Shown: positions 33,957 through 42,362, numbered from the stretch's first letter. The stretch: DNA of 64,000 nt from CAYSAQ01 sp964429235 (GCA_964429235.1 CAYSAQ010000006.1:1-64000), one strand, 5' to 3'. Notes: generated from the letters alone by a model not told the origin. Made by a program: numbers and translations.

Positions 33957-34358
33957 TTATTTACATGCCCCATAAGAGACACTTCCGTATATTCCTGCAA
34001 AATTCCCACCTGTTAATCTCACATACTTTCCATTATTTAGATTAATAACAAACGTATCTACGCTTCCAGTTCCAGAAGCAACTAGTTGAACTGTTAATGT
34101 TTCTTCGCTTTTATATATTATTTTCAATGGATACCTAGCTTCTGAATCACCAATAATTACTTTCGGGCTTTCATTATCTAAATCCAAGAATGTTATTTTT
34201 TTATTTTTATCACTGGAATCCGTTGATTTCACTATTGTAGAATGTATTACTGGTTTTAATTTAAAAAACTCATTTCCTTTGATTTTTTTTGCTGAAAATT
34301 CTTTGCAGTATACAGTGCTTAATAATAATAAAACTAATACCAATATAATTTTTTTCAT
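33957..34358 (-). CDS. Secreted protein of unknown function (133 residues)
   Basis: A clear Sec signal peptide (MKKIILVLVLLLLSTVYC) is followed by a soluble, probably beta-rich domain. The Cys at the end of the signal has no proper lipobox before it (TVYC), so lipidation is doubtful. The C-terminus has GKYVRLTGGNFAGIYGSVSYG. No family is recognised. It is exported from the cell by inference and is encoded between two membrane-protein genes. Confidence 0.65.
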   Translation of the reverse strand: MKKIILVLVLLLLSTVYCKEFSAKKIKGNEFFKLKPVIHSTIVKSTDSSDKNKKITFLDLDNESPKVIIGDSEARYPLKIIYKSEETLTVQLVASGTGSVDTFVINLNNGKYVRLTGGNFAGIYGSVSYGACK

Positions 34359-34372
34359 AATTCCTCCTTTCT

Positions 34373-34555
34373 TTACTTATTTTCGTCCACTGCTGCCCAA
34401 ATTAATAATATAATCCAAACAATACCTGTGACACCAAAAAAGAGGTTTAACCAAAAAATCAAACTCGAGTTTTTCTTTTCTTTTGCAGTAATAGCAGGAA
34501 GAAAATATATAACTAAGGCAACAAAAATAACTATTAATAGCAAAACAATCTCCAC
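34373..34555 (-). CDS. Superinfection-immunity family membrane protein
   Basis: The 60-residue protein has two membrane segments, YFLPAITAKEKKNSS between them, and FWLNLFFGVTGIVWIILLIWA, the pattern of the Imm_superinfect family named after phage T4 Imm, which blocks DNA entry of superinfecting phage. Bacterial homologues are common and rarely tested. It has AGGAGG before the start and sits in the operon of unknown small proteins, hinting at a defence or mobile-element theme. Confidence 0.75.
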   Translation of the reverse strand: MEIVLLLIVIFVALVIYFLPAITAKEKKNSSLIFWLNLFFGVTGIVWIILLIWAAVDENK

Positions 34556-34573
34556 GACAATTCTCCTTTAGGT

Positions 34574-35164
34574 CTACGCTAATGAAACCAAATAACTTCT
34601 TCCACTCTTTTCCCTTTTTACAATATTTAATCTATCCATAGTATAAAGAATTCCACCAACATCAATTTCAGATGTGTTATTTAATTCTGATTGTATAAAA
34701 GCACCTTTTTCTTTTAAAACTTTTAAAACGATATCTCTAGCTTTTAATTCTTCATATGCTAGATCCAAATTCTCTTTCCAAGGTTTCAATTCTTTATTTA
34801 TAACTATTAGATCTCTAATATTATTAATTTGACCAACAGCGCCTGTAGCTGGCAAATAAGTAAGAGCTTCTTCAAGAGGGGGAATGTCTAAAATACTAAA
34901 ACTTCCATACTCTTTTTTGTTATAAAATATTAAAGGTTCTAATAGTGGAATACATAACATGCTTAACTCAAACACCTTATTATAATCCCCGTTTGTTTTC
35001 TCTCTTTTAATATTATCTAATAACTTATAATACATATTAGAAAGTTCCGCTAAGTTCTTATCAAGATATACAGACCGCATAGTTAATATATATTTATTAT
35101 CAGTTTCCTTAACAACATCTTTTAATTTATATTTAAAAGCTTTAACTGAGTTAGTCTCTTCCAT
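34574..35164 (-). CDS. Unknown protein (196 residues)
   Basis: This is a soluble, helical protein. The C-terminal 65 residues (VLKVLKEKGAFIQSELNN, then GGILYTMDRLNIVKREKSGR) look like a winged-helix fold, in which the last part would be the wing. That suggests DNA binding or regulation, but this is inference. The N-terminal part has no recognised motif. It lies in the middle of the small-protein operon. Confidence 0.6.
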   Translation of the reverse strand: MEETNSVKAFKYKLKDVVKETDNKYILTMRSVYLDKNLAELSNMYYKLLDNIKREKTNGDYNKVFELSMLCIPLLEPLIFYNKKEYGSFSILDIPPLEEALTYLPATGAVGQINNIRDLIVINKELKPWKENLDLAYEELKARDIVLKVLKEKGAFIQSELNNTSEIDVGGILYTMDRLNIVKREKSGRSYLVSLA

Positions 35165-35181
35165 CTAATTTCTCCTTTATA

Positions 35182-35451
35182 TTACTTATTAATAAACTGG
35201 GTAAGGATAGATACTAATCCGCCAGCAATTGTACCTAATAAAAGATTTGAAGCTTGCATATCTTTTCTTACCATTCTTAATATAATTAACACAACCAAAG
35301 GAATGAAAAACAACAAACTACTTATTTGAAATCCTTTCGAAAAATAAATCAATGTAAATATTACCGTACATCCAACAGAAAGCCAGGTTATTATAGTCTC
35401 ATTAAAAATATCTTTTTTTTGCTCATAATTTTCGCATTCTATCTTATTCAT
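35182..35451 (-). CDS. Unknown membrane protein (89 residues)
   Basis: Two hydrophobic segments at about 20-40 (IITWLSVGCTVIFTLIYF) and 45-62 (SSLLFFIPLVVLIIL), then a third weaker one near the end (NLLLGTIAGGLVSILTQFI), are separated by short charged loops. Its start codon overlaps the stop of the upstream 208-residue gene (ATGA). No family is recognised. Confidence 0.6.
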   Translation of the reverse strand: MNKIECENYEQKKDIFNETIITWLSVGCTVIFTLIYFSKGFQISSLLFFIPLVVLIILRMVRKDMQASNLLLGTIAGGLVSILTQFINK

Positions 35452-36074
35452 GTTTTCTCCTTTTTGTTACTTTTTTTCTTAATTATGTTTTGAATCCATT
35501 TCCAACCTAATATTTTTGTTTTAATTTTATAAAATATGGGTGGATTTACTCCAAGTATTTTTGAAAATTTTGTTGAAAGTATTTCTTTAATTATTGGGAA
35601 ATTTTGCTTAACTTTTCCCCAGGCAGAATTCCAAAGTTCAAGTTTTTTCCCTTCATCTTCTTTAAATATTGTTTTGTTTTGAAATTCAGCAAGTGCACTA
35701 TGCATAACATTATCAATTTCGGATAATACTTTATTTATATCTGCATCAAAATAAATAGCAGATTTTTTATATATACTTTTAAATTCATTTATAGAATCTA
35801 TAGCAGCAATTGTAAGCTCTTCTTCATTTTTTTTACCAAATTGAAGTGGATCTATTAAAAGATAAAAACTCCTCTCCATATCAACTATAGTTGCATATAA
35901 TTCACTTATAACATCAGCTCTTTTTTCATGTAGCTTAGTAAATATTGTTTTGTATTTAAATAAATTTAAGGGAATAAGCCAAGCTCCAATAACCGTTACT
36001 AACACCCACTTAAACAGCTCTTGTATATATGAATTACTTATAACTTTTGCAAATATATCAATAATCTCAGCCAT
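35448..36074 (-). CDS. Unknown membrane-anchored protein (208 residues)
   Basis: This is the first gene of the small-protein operon. It has a hydrophobic N-terminal segment at about 18-40 (FKWVLVTVIGAWLIPLNLF) followed by a long helical, charged domain and a lysine-rich C-terminus (IIKKKSNKKEKT). The start has a strong AAAGGAGG seven bases upstream. A -10-like TATAGT lies at about 36107-36112. No family is recognised. Confidence 0.6.
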   Translation of the reverse strand: MAEIIDIFAKVISNSYIQELFKWVLVTVIGAWLIPLNLFKYKTIFTKLHEKRADVISELYATIVDMERSFYLLIDPLQFGKKNEEELTIAAIDSINEFKSIYKKSAIYFDADINKVLSEIDNVMHSALAEFQNKTIFKEDEGKKLELWNSAWGKVKQNFPIIKEILSTKFSKILGVNPPIFYKIKTKILGWKWIQNIIKKKSNKKEKT

Positions 36075-36367
36075 AAAAAACCTCCTTTAGATAACTTCTA
36101 TTTAAACTATAACAAAAAAAAGTGTCCTGGAGAACTGACCGAACAACTGTTTATACCAAAGAACCCAACTTCACCATTACCCCCTATCTATCTTTCCCCC
36201 AAGGGAAAGAAAAACACACCTATTTTATATTTAGTTAAAAGCAGAATTATAAATAGAACTTATATTAAATTATTTAATGTTTGTGGATTGCCCTGTCCCC
36301 TTGGGGAAAGTCGGAAAGGGGGTTTGAAGTCTATGGGGCGTATACAAGAAAAAATGAAGGTTAATTA
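36075..36367. other. Intergenic region with short palindromes
   Basis: No gene is seen here. It holds the promoter side of the small-protein operon and two G/C-rich palindromic segments in an AT-rich background: TTTCCCCCAAGGGAAAG at 36192-36208 and CCCCTTGGGG with a following GGAAAGGGGGTTT at 36296-36327. A very similar segment lies at 36873-36908. They look like a dispersed extragenic palindromic repeat. Confidence 0.5.
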
Positions 36368-36769
36368 CTAATCAACAACCTTCTTCCTGCTCTCTTTCAC
36401 TTTAGAAACCATCTTCTTATCATTAAGCATCTTCTCTTTAGACTTCCTGGAACGTCTCTTCTTCTGTTGTCTTATTTTTTGATATTCTTGTTCTCTTTTA
36501 GTTTTAACGCCTTCAATCAACGACTCCACTTTTTCACATAACGATCGTCTGGCAAGGAACCTATTCAATTCACGGGAGCGCCCTCTTTGACATTTCACTT
36601 CTATATTTGTTGGTATATGTTTCAAGTAAACACAGGAAGCTGTTTTATTTACTTTTTGACCACCACTACCAGAGCCTAGAATAAACTTTTCGATGATATC
36701 ATCATCCTTAATGCCCAATTTAAGCATCTGTTCCTGTAGGACGTTCTTCTTGTGTGCTGTGATTTCCAT
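36368..36769 (-). CDS. Release-factor-like ribosome rescue protein
   Basis: The 133-residue protein consists of the RF-1 catalytic domain with GSGSGGQKVNKTASCVYLKH near residue 32, including the universal GGQ, and a Lys/Arg-rich C-terminal tail (QQKKRRSRKSKEK). It lacks the stop-codon-reading domain, so it probably hydrolyses peptidyl-tRNA on stalled ribosomes, like ArfB (YaeJ) or the mitochondrial C12orf65 type. Which subgroup it belongs to cannot be decided here. It is divergent from the SOS operon. Confidence 0.88.
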   Translation of the reverse strand: MEITAHKKNVLQEQMLKLGIKDDDIIEKFILGSGSGGQKVNKTASCVYLKHIPTNIEVKCQRGRSRELNRFLARRSLCEKVESLIEGVKTKREQEYQKIRQQKKRRSRKSKEKMLNDKKMVSKVKESRKKVVD

Positions 36770-36816
36770 AATAGAAATATATTAACACACTACTTATGAC
36801 TTGCTAAAACCATGAA

Positions 36817-36912
36817 ACCTCCTTTATCAAAGGAGGTGGCAGTCGCTAGACTGACGGAGGATTACTGCATTATCCTTTCCCTTGGGGGAAAGCTAGAAAG
36901 GGGGTTTCCCTT
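36817..36912. repeat. Extragenic palindromic element
   Basis: It contains ACCTCCTTTATCAAAGGAGG as a nine-base-stem hairpin (36817-36837), then CAGTCGCTAGACTG (36839-36852), then CTTTCCCTTGGGGGAAAG and GAAAGGGGGTTT (36873-36908). The last part matches 36290-36327 closely. No coding frame is present. The element lies between the release-factor-like gene and the SOS operon. Confidence 0.5.
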
Positions 36913-36936
36913 ATTAGACTAAGAGAGAAAACGCTA

Positions 36937-36966
36937 TTGACGTTACCTCTTGTACAGTTGTACAAT
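36937..36966 (+). promoter_or_regulatory. SOS promoter with LexA-like operator
   Basis: TTGACG (36937-36942) and TACAAT (36961-36966) are 18 bases apart. The perfect inverted repeat TTGTACAGTTGTACAA (36950-36965) overlaps the spacer and -10, as a LexA box would. The ATG of the LexA-like gene is six bases downstream, so the mRNA looks leaderless. Confidence 0.65.
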
Positions 36967-36972
36967 AGACCT

Positions 36973-37551
36973 ATGAACATCAAAAACTCACTAGAAAAAC
37001 TAAAAGATTTTTATAACAACTACGATAGACTGCCTAGCTTAGGAGAGATAGCCGACCTATTCAGCTACTCATCTCGTAACTCCGCAGTCTACCTAGTCAA
37101 AAAGCTAATCGAGCATGAGCTCATTCGAAAAGACCCCCAAACCGGCAAGCTGCTGACAACTCCCCTGTTTCACAACAGAGTCAAATTATTAGGCTCTGTA
37201 GCTGCCGGTTTCCCCACTGCTGAAGAAGAAGAACTTGGAGGAACGATCTCGTTAGAAGACTATTTAATAGAAAAGCCAACCTCTACCTTCATGTTAGAAG
37301 TAAAAGGCGATTCTATGATAGACGCAGGTATCTTACCTAGAGACATGGTTCTTGTAGAAAAAGGTCGTTTAGAAAAAAACGGCGACATCGTAATTGCTGA
37401 AGTAGACGGTGAATGGACTATGAAATACTTACGATCAAAAAATGGAAAAAAATATCTTCAAGCAGCTAACCCAAACTATCCAGATATCCATCCAGAAGAA
37501 ACACTTAACATTGCTGGCGTTGTAATAAGTACCTGTCGTAAATATGGATAA
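36973..37551 (+). CDS. lexA: LexA-like SOS repressor (S24 family)
   Basis: The 192-residue protein starts at the ATG at 36973 after the operator. The N-terminal 65 residues have a winged-HTH (LPSLGEIADLFSYSSRNSAVYLVKKL). A self-cleavage site (Ala-Gly in GSVAAGFPT) lies near residue 77. The latent protease domain carries the catalytic Ser in GDSMIDAG near residue 113 and Lys in WTMKYL near residue 150. Upon RecA activation it should cleave itself. It overlaps the polymerase gene by eight bases; a UmuD-like reading is possible because of the partner, but the DNA-binding domain favours LexA. Confidence 0.85.
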   Translation: MNIKNSLEKLKDFYNNYDRLPSLGEIADLFSYSSRNSAVYLVKKLIEHELIRKDPQTGKLLTTPLFHNRVKLLGSVAAGFPTAEEEELGGTISLEDYLIEKPTSTFMLEVKGDSMIDAGILPRDMVLVEKGRLEKNGDIVIAEVDGEWTMKYLRSKNGKKYLQAANPNYPDIHPEETLNIAGVVISTCRKYG

Positions 37552-38788
37552 TAAACCTATAACTATTATGGATTGGCCGAAAGCGATACTCCATCTTGAT
37601 GGAGACAGCTTTTTTGCGTCAGTATCCAAAGCACTGGACCCTTCGCTTAAAGATAAGGCCGTCGTCACTGGTGGAGAACGTGGAGTAGCCACAGCCATGA
37701 GCCAAGAAGCTAAAAAGCTGGGCATTACAAGAGGGATGCCTATCGCAAAAGTAAAAAGAGAATATCCAGAATGCGTTGTGGTATCTGGCAACTACGAAGC
37801 ATATTCTATCTTTGCTAAGAAAATTTTTAACATAATGAGACGCTACACCCCTGATGTAGAAGAATATTCTATAGATGAAGCATTCGCAGATATAACAGGA
37901 CTACGAAAAATCCATAACGCTAGCTACAAAGAAATAGCAGAAAAGATGCAAAAAGACATCATGGCTGAACTAAACATCTCTGTATCAGTTGGAGTAAGCA
38001 TATCTAAAACTCTAGCAAAACTATGTTCAAACTTCCGGAAGCCTTACGGTATCACTTGTGTAAAAGGCACCCAGATACATATATTGTTACAAAAAACACC
38101 TATAGAAAAAGTATGGGGCATAGGGAAAAACACAGCTGAGTTCCTTAGAAAATATGATTGTCATACTGCCTACGACTTTGTACAAAAAGACCATATCTTC
38201 ATGAATAGATATCTAACCAAAAGAGAACGCGAGATCCATAGCGAGCTACGTGGCGAATATATCAATAAATTAAAAATAGAAAAGAAATCCAGTTACCAAA
38301 GCATTAGCAAAGCCAAAACCTTTGAGCCAACTAAGGATAAAGAGATTATAACCGCTCAATTATATAAGAACATAGAAGAGGCTTGCGCTAAAAGCAGAAA
38401 ATACAAACTAGCAGCTACAAAAGTATCCATTATGACAAAAACTCAGTCATTCTTTACTAACGGCAAAAAGATAACCCTATCCAGACCATCTGCCTCAGCT
38501 AGTGAAATCTATAAACTTATAGAAGAACTATTACCAGCTCTACTAATAAACAACACTATTTATAGACAAACAAGCATCGTGTTAGCTGACCTGACGTCCG
38601 ACAATACTTCTCAACTATCATTATTTGAAGACAACATTAAAATCTCGAAAATAGAGCAACTAGATACAACCATAGATGATATTAATAAGAAGTTTGGCTA
38701 CAACACAGTACATCTTGCAAAAAGCCTAAAAGCTAGAAGCCTTTACAACAAGAGACTATCTATACCAAAACTAAATATAGCAGTTTAA
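37544..38788 (+). CDS. Y-family DNA polymerase (DinB/UmuC)
   Basis: The 414-residue translesion polymerase has ILHLDGDSFFASVSKALDP near residue 16 (first metal Asp), YSIDEAFADITG near residue 108 (catalytic Asp-Glu), and VGVSISKTLAKLCSNFRKP near residue 145. The helix-hairpin region KVWGIGKNTAEFL near residue 190 and a little-finger domain follow. Coupling to the LexA-like gene implies damage-induced mutagenic bypass. Between Pol IV and Pol V types I cannot decide firmly; the UmuCD-like gene order favours UmuC. Confidence 0.93.
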   Translation: MDNKPITIMDWPKAILHLDGDSFFASVSKALDPSLKDKAVVTGGERGVATAMSQEAKKLGITRGMPIAKVKREYPECVVVSGNYEAYSIFAKKIFNIMRRYTPDVEEYSIDEAFADITGLRKIHNASYKEIAEKMQKDIMAELNISVSVGVSISKTLAKLCSNFRKPYGITCVKGTQIHILLQKTPIEKVWGIGKNTAEFLRKYDCHTAYDFVQKDHIFMNRYLTKREREIHSELRGEYINKLKIEKKSSYQSISKAKTFEPTKDKEIITAQLYKNIEEACAKSRKYKLAATKVSIMTKTQSFFTNGKKITLSRPSASASEIYKLIEELLPALLINNTIYRQTSIVLADLTSDNTSQLSLFEDNIKISKIEQLDTTIDDINKKFGYNTVHLAKSLKARSLYNKRLSIPKLNIAV

Positions 38789-39837
38789 GTAAAAAACTCT
38801 ATTTCGGGGAACTGTTCTGTAAGAATACCAGTTAAATAATGAACAGCAGGCCATTCACTCTGCTCATGTCCAATATCAAGTATTGTTAATCCAAGCTCAT
38901 ACGCTTCAACACCAGCATGATAATCAATATCACCTGTAATTAATAAATCTATCCCCATAGAAGCAGCTTTTTTCACGAAACTAGACCCACTTCCACCAGA
39001 GAAGGCTATTTTGTTTACTTTTCGCCCTCCATCACCACTACCCTTCAATTGACCCTGAAAAACCCAAAGAAAATCACCGACATGTCTACCATCAGTAACA
39101 CGCGCATACCGACCATACCCAATACTTTTATCTTTATTCTTCATAGGAAAAATATCATAAGCCGGTTCTTCGTATGGATGAAGATTCTTCATTAATGAAA
39201 CTACATTATCTAGCTCAGCTTCTTTTACAATTGTTTCTAATTTAATTTCCTGCACTCTTTCGAGGGTTCCCTCTTCACCAATATAAGGCCTAGAACCTTC
39301 TCCAGGAAGGAATGTACCCTCGCCCACAGAAGAAAACGAACAATTCGAATAAGCACCAATATTACCGACTTGCAGTTCAAGAAAAGAATCTCTAAACTCA
39401 TCGTAATTCTTAACAGGAACATAGACCACTAACTTAAACAACTCTGATACTATAGGGCTAAGGACTTTTGTTTTTTTAAATCCATAGGAACTAGCTAATA
39501 TATCACTAACACCATTAACATTAACGTCAAAATTTGTATGTGCGGAATATGCAGAAATATTATTCTGAATTAATTTCTCTATAATTTTACCTTGGTAGCT
39601 AGAAGTATCTATTTTACTAAGCTTATTAAATATCAACGGATGATGGCTAAGAATAAGGTTAGCCCCTGTTTCAATTGCTCTAGCTACAACATCAGATGTA
39701 ATAGTCAAACAAACCAAAACCTTCTTAATCTCATTATTACTTGAACCGACTTGCAGTCCAACATTATCCCAGTCAGCAGAATACTTAGCAGGATACCTGT
39801 TCTCGATATACTTATGAATAGAAGACAGCGTTACCAT
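38785..39837 (-). CDS. NIF3/YqfO-family protein
   Basis: The 350-residue protein has the Nif3-like metal-binding fold: WDNVGLQVG near residue 24, LILSHHPLIF near residue 61 with metal His residues, SAHTNFDV near residue 97, an inserted middle domain with MKNLHPYEEPAYDIFP near residue 217, and GDIDYHAGVEAYELGLTILDIGHEQSE near residue 300. Family members are annotated as GTP cyclohydrolase I type 2, but their physiological role is unclear. It begins directly after the stop of the 306-residue unknown gene, and its 3' end overlaps that of the polymerase gene. Confidence 0.9.
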   Translation of the reverse strand: MVTLSSIHKYIENRYPAKYSADWDNVGLQVGSSNNEIKKVLVCLTITSDVVARAIETGANLILSHHPLIFNKLSKIDTSSYQGKIIEKLIQNNISAYSAHTNFDVNVNGVSDILASSYGFKKTKVLSPIVSELFKLVVYVPVKNYDEFRDSFLELQVGNIGAYSNCSFSSVGEGTFLPGEGSRPYIGEEGTLERVQEIKLETIVKEAELDNVVSLMKNLHPYEEPAYDIFPMKNKDKSIGYGRYARVTDGRHVGDFLWVFQGQLKGSGDGGRKVNKIAFSGGSGSSFVKKAASMGIDLLITGDIDYHAGVEAYELGLTILDIGHEQSEWPAVHYLTGILTEQFPEIEFFT

Positions 39838-40758
39838 CTAGGACAGAAGGTTAGGCACATTCTCTTCTTGAGCTTTCCGTGCAATACCTTTTTTGATATT
39901 CCTAAGAAAATCTCTTTGTGGATGCGCTTTATTAAGCGTTTCAAGCTTAGCCTCCATTTGAACAACACCGGATGTTGTTTGCTCAGTAGAAGAAAAAACA
40001 TATTTATACACATTATCCTTTTGACTATTAGACGTATATTTATAAGGCTTTATAACTCGCTTAGGCTCATGCTTACTATATAGAGACTTGAACACATGCT
40101 TACCATGGGCGCTAACTTTAAACTTACAATCCTGCAAAGAGCTACCTTTAGATATAACATCAACTATGCCTAGATAATTAAGTGTCTTAAAAATAAACAA
40201 GAAAGCAAACTGCTTATTATTGAACACGTCTCCTTTTGAGTAGTAAAATTTACCAGGATCGTTGTAATCCCTAAAGAATGCATACCTTTTTGTCAAAGTT
40301 TTATACAAAGCATCAAAAGACACCACTTCGTCGTTATTCATATACATTTGCAAAGTAGTTATTACTGACTTACGTTTATTTACGACTTCAAAGTCATTAT
40401 TAGAGAATGGAGTATTGAATACTAATGGAGATTTGTAATACTCATTATAATCTCTTGTGAAAAATAAAAATTTAAAAAGATTTGTTAGAAGAAAATCTTC
40501 TTTATCTATTTTTTTAGCAAGATTCTGATCTACCTTCCACTTCTGCTCATCGACATATAAGAATTTTGTTACTAGTAGAAATAAAGATATATAGTTAGCA
40601 AAATCTTTTGGAAATTTATATTCTGCAGCTAAGTGTTTAACCCTAGCTTTTAATGTCTTTCTTTTATTAGAAATATCCATGTCCTCGACATCAACAGAAG
40701 ACAAATAATCTTTTACAAACTGAATGACCTTATTATGATCCTTATATACTTGCTCCAC
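39838..40758 (-). CDS. Unknown protein (306 residues)
   Basis: This frame starts at a GTG (40756-40758) with AAGGGGGAATTTA upstream. The protein is soluble, aromatic-rich and basic, with YNEYYKSPLVFNTPFSNNDF near residue 104, YAFFRDYNDPGKFYYSKGDVF near residue 158, and a C-terminal KAHPQRDFLRNIKKGIARKA segment. I do not recognise a family. It precedes the NIF3 gene without a gap. A near-perfect palindrome in its upstream region may be its operator. Confidence 0.65.
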   Translation of the reverse strand: MEQVYKDHNKVIQFVKDYLSSVDVEDMDISNKRKTLKARVKHLAAEYKFPKDFANYISLFLLVTKFLYVDEQKWKVDQNLAKKIDKEDFLLTNLFKFLFFTRDYNEYYKSPLVFNTPFSNNDFEVVNKRKSVITTLQMYMNNDEVVSFDALYKTLTKRYAFFRDYNDPGKFYYSKGDVFNNKQFAFLFIFKTLNYLGIVDVISKGSSLQDCKFKVSAHGKHVFKSLYSKHEPKRVIKPYKYTSNSQKDNVYKYVFSSTEQTTSGVVQMEAKLETLNKAHPQRDFLRNIKKGIARKAQEENVPNLLS

Positions 40759-40787
40759 TAAATTCCCCCTTCTTCACCTTAACAACC

Positions 40788-40805
40788 TGACCGAATATTC
40801 AGTCA
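40788..40805 (-). promoter_or_regulatory. Operator-like palindrome upstream of the 306-residue gene
   Basis: TGACCGAATATTCAGTCA is an 18-base inverted repeat with one mismatch per arm, about 30 bases upstream of the GTG start. Size and symmetry fit a TetR-type or similar dimeric repressor. No such regulator gene is nearby. Confidence 0.45.
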
Positions 40806-40928
40806 TATACAAATAAAAAAAAAGAAAATTCCCCAAAACTCTCTTTTGTCTATTTAGTGTAACACAAAAATATGAAAATGCAAAATCCAGTAAACACTAG
40901 GCTATATATAGTGTAAACAAGTATACTG

Positions 40929-41861
40929 CTACGCTTTATTTTTGCAGTAGCGGCGCAACCCTTGTTCTAGATTGTAGCGTGGGAAATAAGAATAATCACG
41001 TTTAATTCTTCCTATATCGGAAACAGACTTTTGTATATCGCCTTCTCTAGGAGATGCATACATTACCTTATTTTCCTGACTAAATATTTTTTCTAATATT
41101 GATATCAATTCATTTATTGTTTTAGGAACGCCTGTTCCAACGTTATACACGCAAAAACCCTCATATGACATAAGCATCATAATATTTGCAGTAACAACAT
41201 CTTTTATGTATACAAAATCTCTACTCTGCTCACCGTCTCCGTATACAGCAAGATTTTCATCCCGTTCAAACTTATCCATAAAAATTGAAATCACTCCAGA
41301 ATATTCACTGCTAGGATTCTGTCTTTCACCATATACATTAAAATATCTAAGACCTAAAAATTGAGTTGTTCCTTTTTCGCTATATATTAACGCCATATCC
41401 TCATTTATCATTTTATGTTCTCCATAAGGGCTAACAGGATTAAGCCTCATTGCTTCGTTTTTAGGCAAGAGAGGATCATCACCGTATACTGCTGCAGAAG
41501 AAGCAAACACAACCTTGTCTACATGTGTTCTTACAGCATTTGTAAATATATTCTCAGTACCATGAACATTCACGGCTTTTGTATTCTCAGCATCATTAAT
41601 AGATTTTTGAACAGAAGCGATAGCTGCTTGGTGATAAACCACATCAAACTTCTTCCTATCAAAGACAGCTGCAACTGCATCATCATCCCTAATATCAAGG
41701 TTAATTACATCAACATTCTTCTTTTCAATATGAGCGATATTCGCCAATTTACCGCTAGAAAAATCATCTATTATGGTAATGTTATGATCTAGTAACACAA
41801 GCTCCTCTACAATATGGGAACCAATAAAACCTAAACCACCTGTTACCAATATATTATCCAT
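40929..41861 (-). CDS. NAD-dependent sugar epimerase/dehydratase
   Basis: The 310-residue short-chain dehydrogenase of the extended type has the NAD motif GGLGFIGSHIVEEL near residue 7, the catalytic Tyr and Lys in YGEHKMINE near residue 146, and GDGEQSRDFVYIKDVV near residue 205. It resembles UDP-glucose 4-epimerases. The exact sugar is not determinable. It overlaps the DJ-1/PfpI gene by eight bases and ends the envelope operon that starts with the giant Ig protein. Confidence 0.88.
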   Translation of the reverse strand: MDNILVTGGLGFIGSHIVEELVLLDHNITIIDDFSSGKLANIAHIEKKNVDVINLDIRDDDAVAAVFDRKKFDVVYHQAAIASVQKSINDAENTKAVNVHGTENIFTNAVRTHVDKVVFASSAAVYGDDPLLPKNEAMRLNPVSPYGEHKMINEDMALIYSEKGTTQFLGLRYFNVYGERQNPSSEYSGVISIFMDKFERDENLAVYGDGEQSRDFVYIKDVVTANIMMLMSYEGFCVYNVGTGVPKTINELISILEKIFSQENKVMYASPREGDIQKSVSDIGRIKRDYSYFPRYNLEQGLRRYCKNKA

Positions 41862-42360
41862 TCATGTACTCCTTAATTTTTTTTGCGAATTCTTCAGCCG
41901 CATCAGGGCCGCTTGCTGTTATTATGTTACCATCATTTTCTACTAAATTTCCAGTGTACTCAGCGCCATAACTAATTAGCCTATCTTTGTCACCAATAAA
42001 TACTGTAGATTTTTTACCTTTTAACAGCCCCATATCTCCAAGAATTAGAGGAGCCATACAAATTGCAGCAATAAGTTTATTCTCTCCATATATAGCAGAA
42101 ATCGCTGACACTAATGGCTGATAGCCTATTAAACAATGACCGCCAGGGCCTCCAACAAGAACTATAGCAGCATATACTTCTGGCAAAAAATCCTTCAATT
42201 CATTGTGAACATCTACTTTTGCTCCTAGCTTCCCAGTAGCAACACCCTTCTCAGTAGAAAATATTTCTATTTCAAAATCTCTAGCAAGTATTTTATAAGG
42301 GACTAAAAATTCTTCATCTCTAAAACCATTAAAGGCAATAACAATTGCTATCTTCTGCAA
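41854..42360 (-). CDS. DJ-1/PfpI-family protein
   Basis: The 168-residue protein has the family nucleophile elbow in LIAAICMAPLILGDMG near residue 93, with Cys, and AIVLVGGPGG near residue 65. Members include glyoxalase-III-type deglycases, chaperones and peptidases; which one applies is unknown. It is placed between the DUF3307-like protein and the sugar epimerase, two bases after the former. Confidence 0.88.
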   Translation of the reverse strand: MQKIAIVIAFNGFRDEEFLVPYKILARDFEIEIFSTEKGVATGKLGAKVDVHNELKDFLPEVYAAIVLVGGPGGHCLIGYQPLVSAISAIYGENKLIAAICMAPLILGDMGLLKGKKSTVFIGDKDRLISYGAEYTGNLVENDGNIITASGPDAAEEFAKKIKEYMNG

Positions 42361-42362
42361 AT

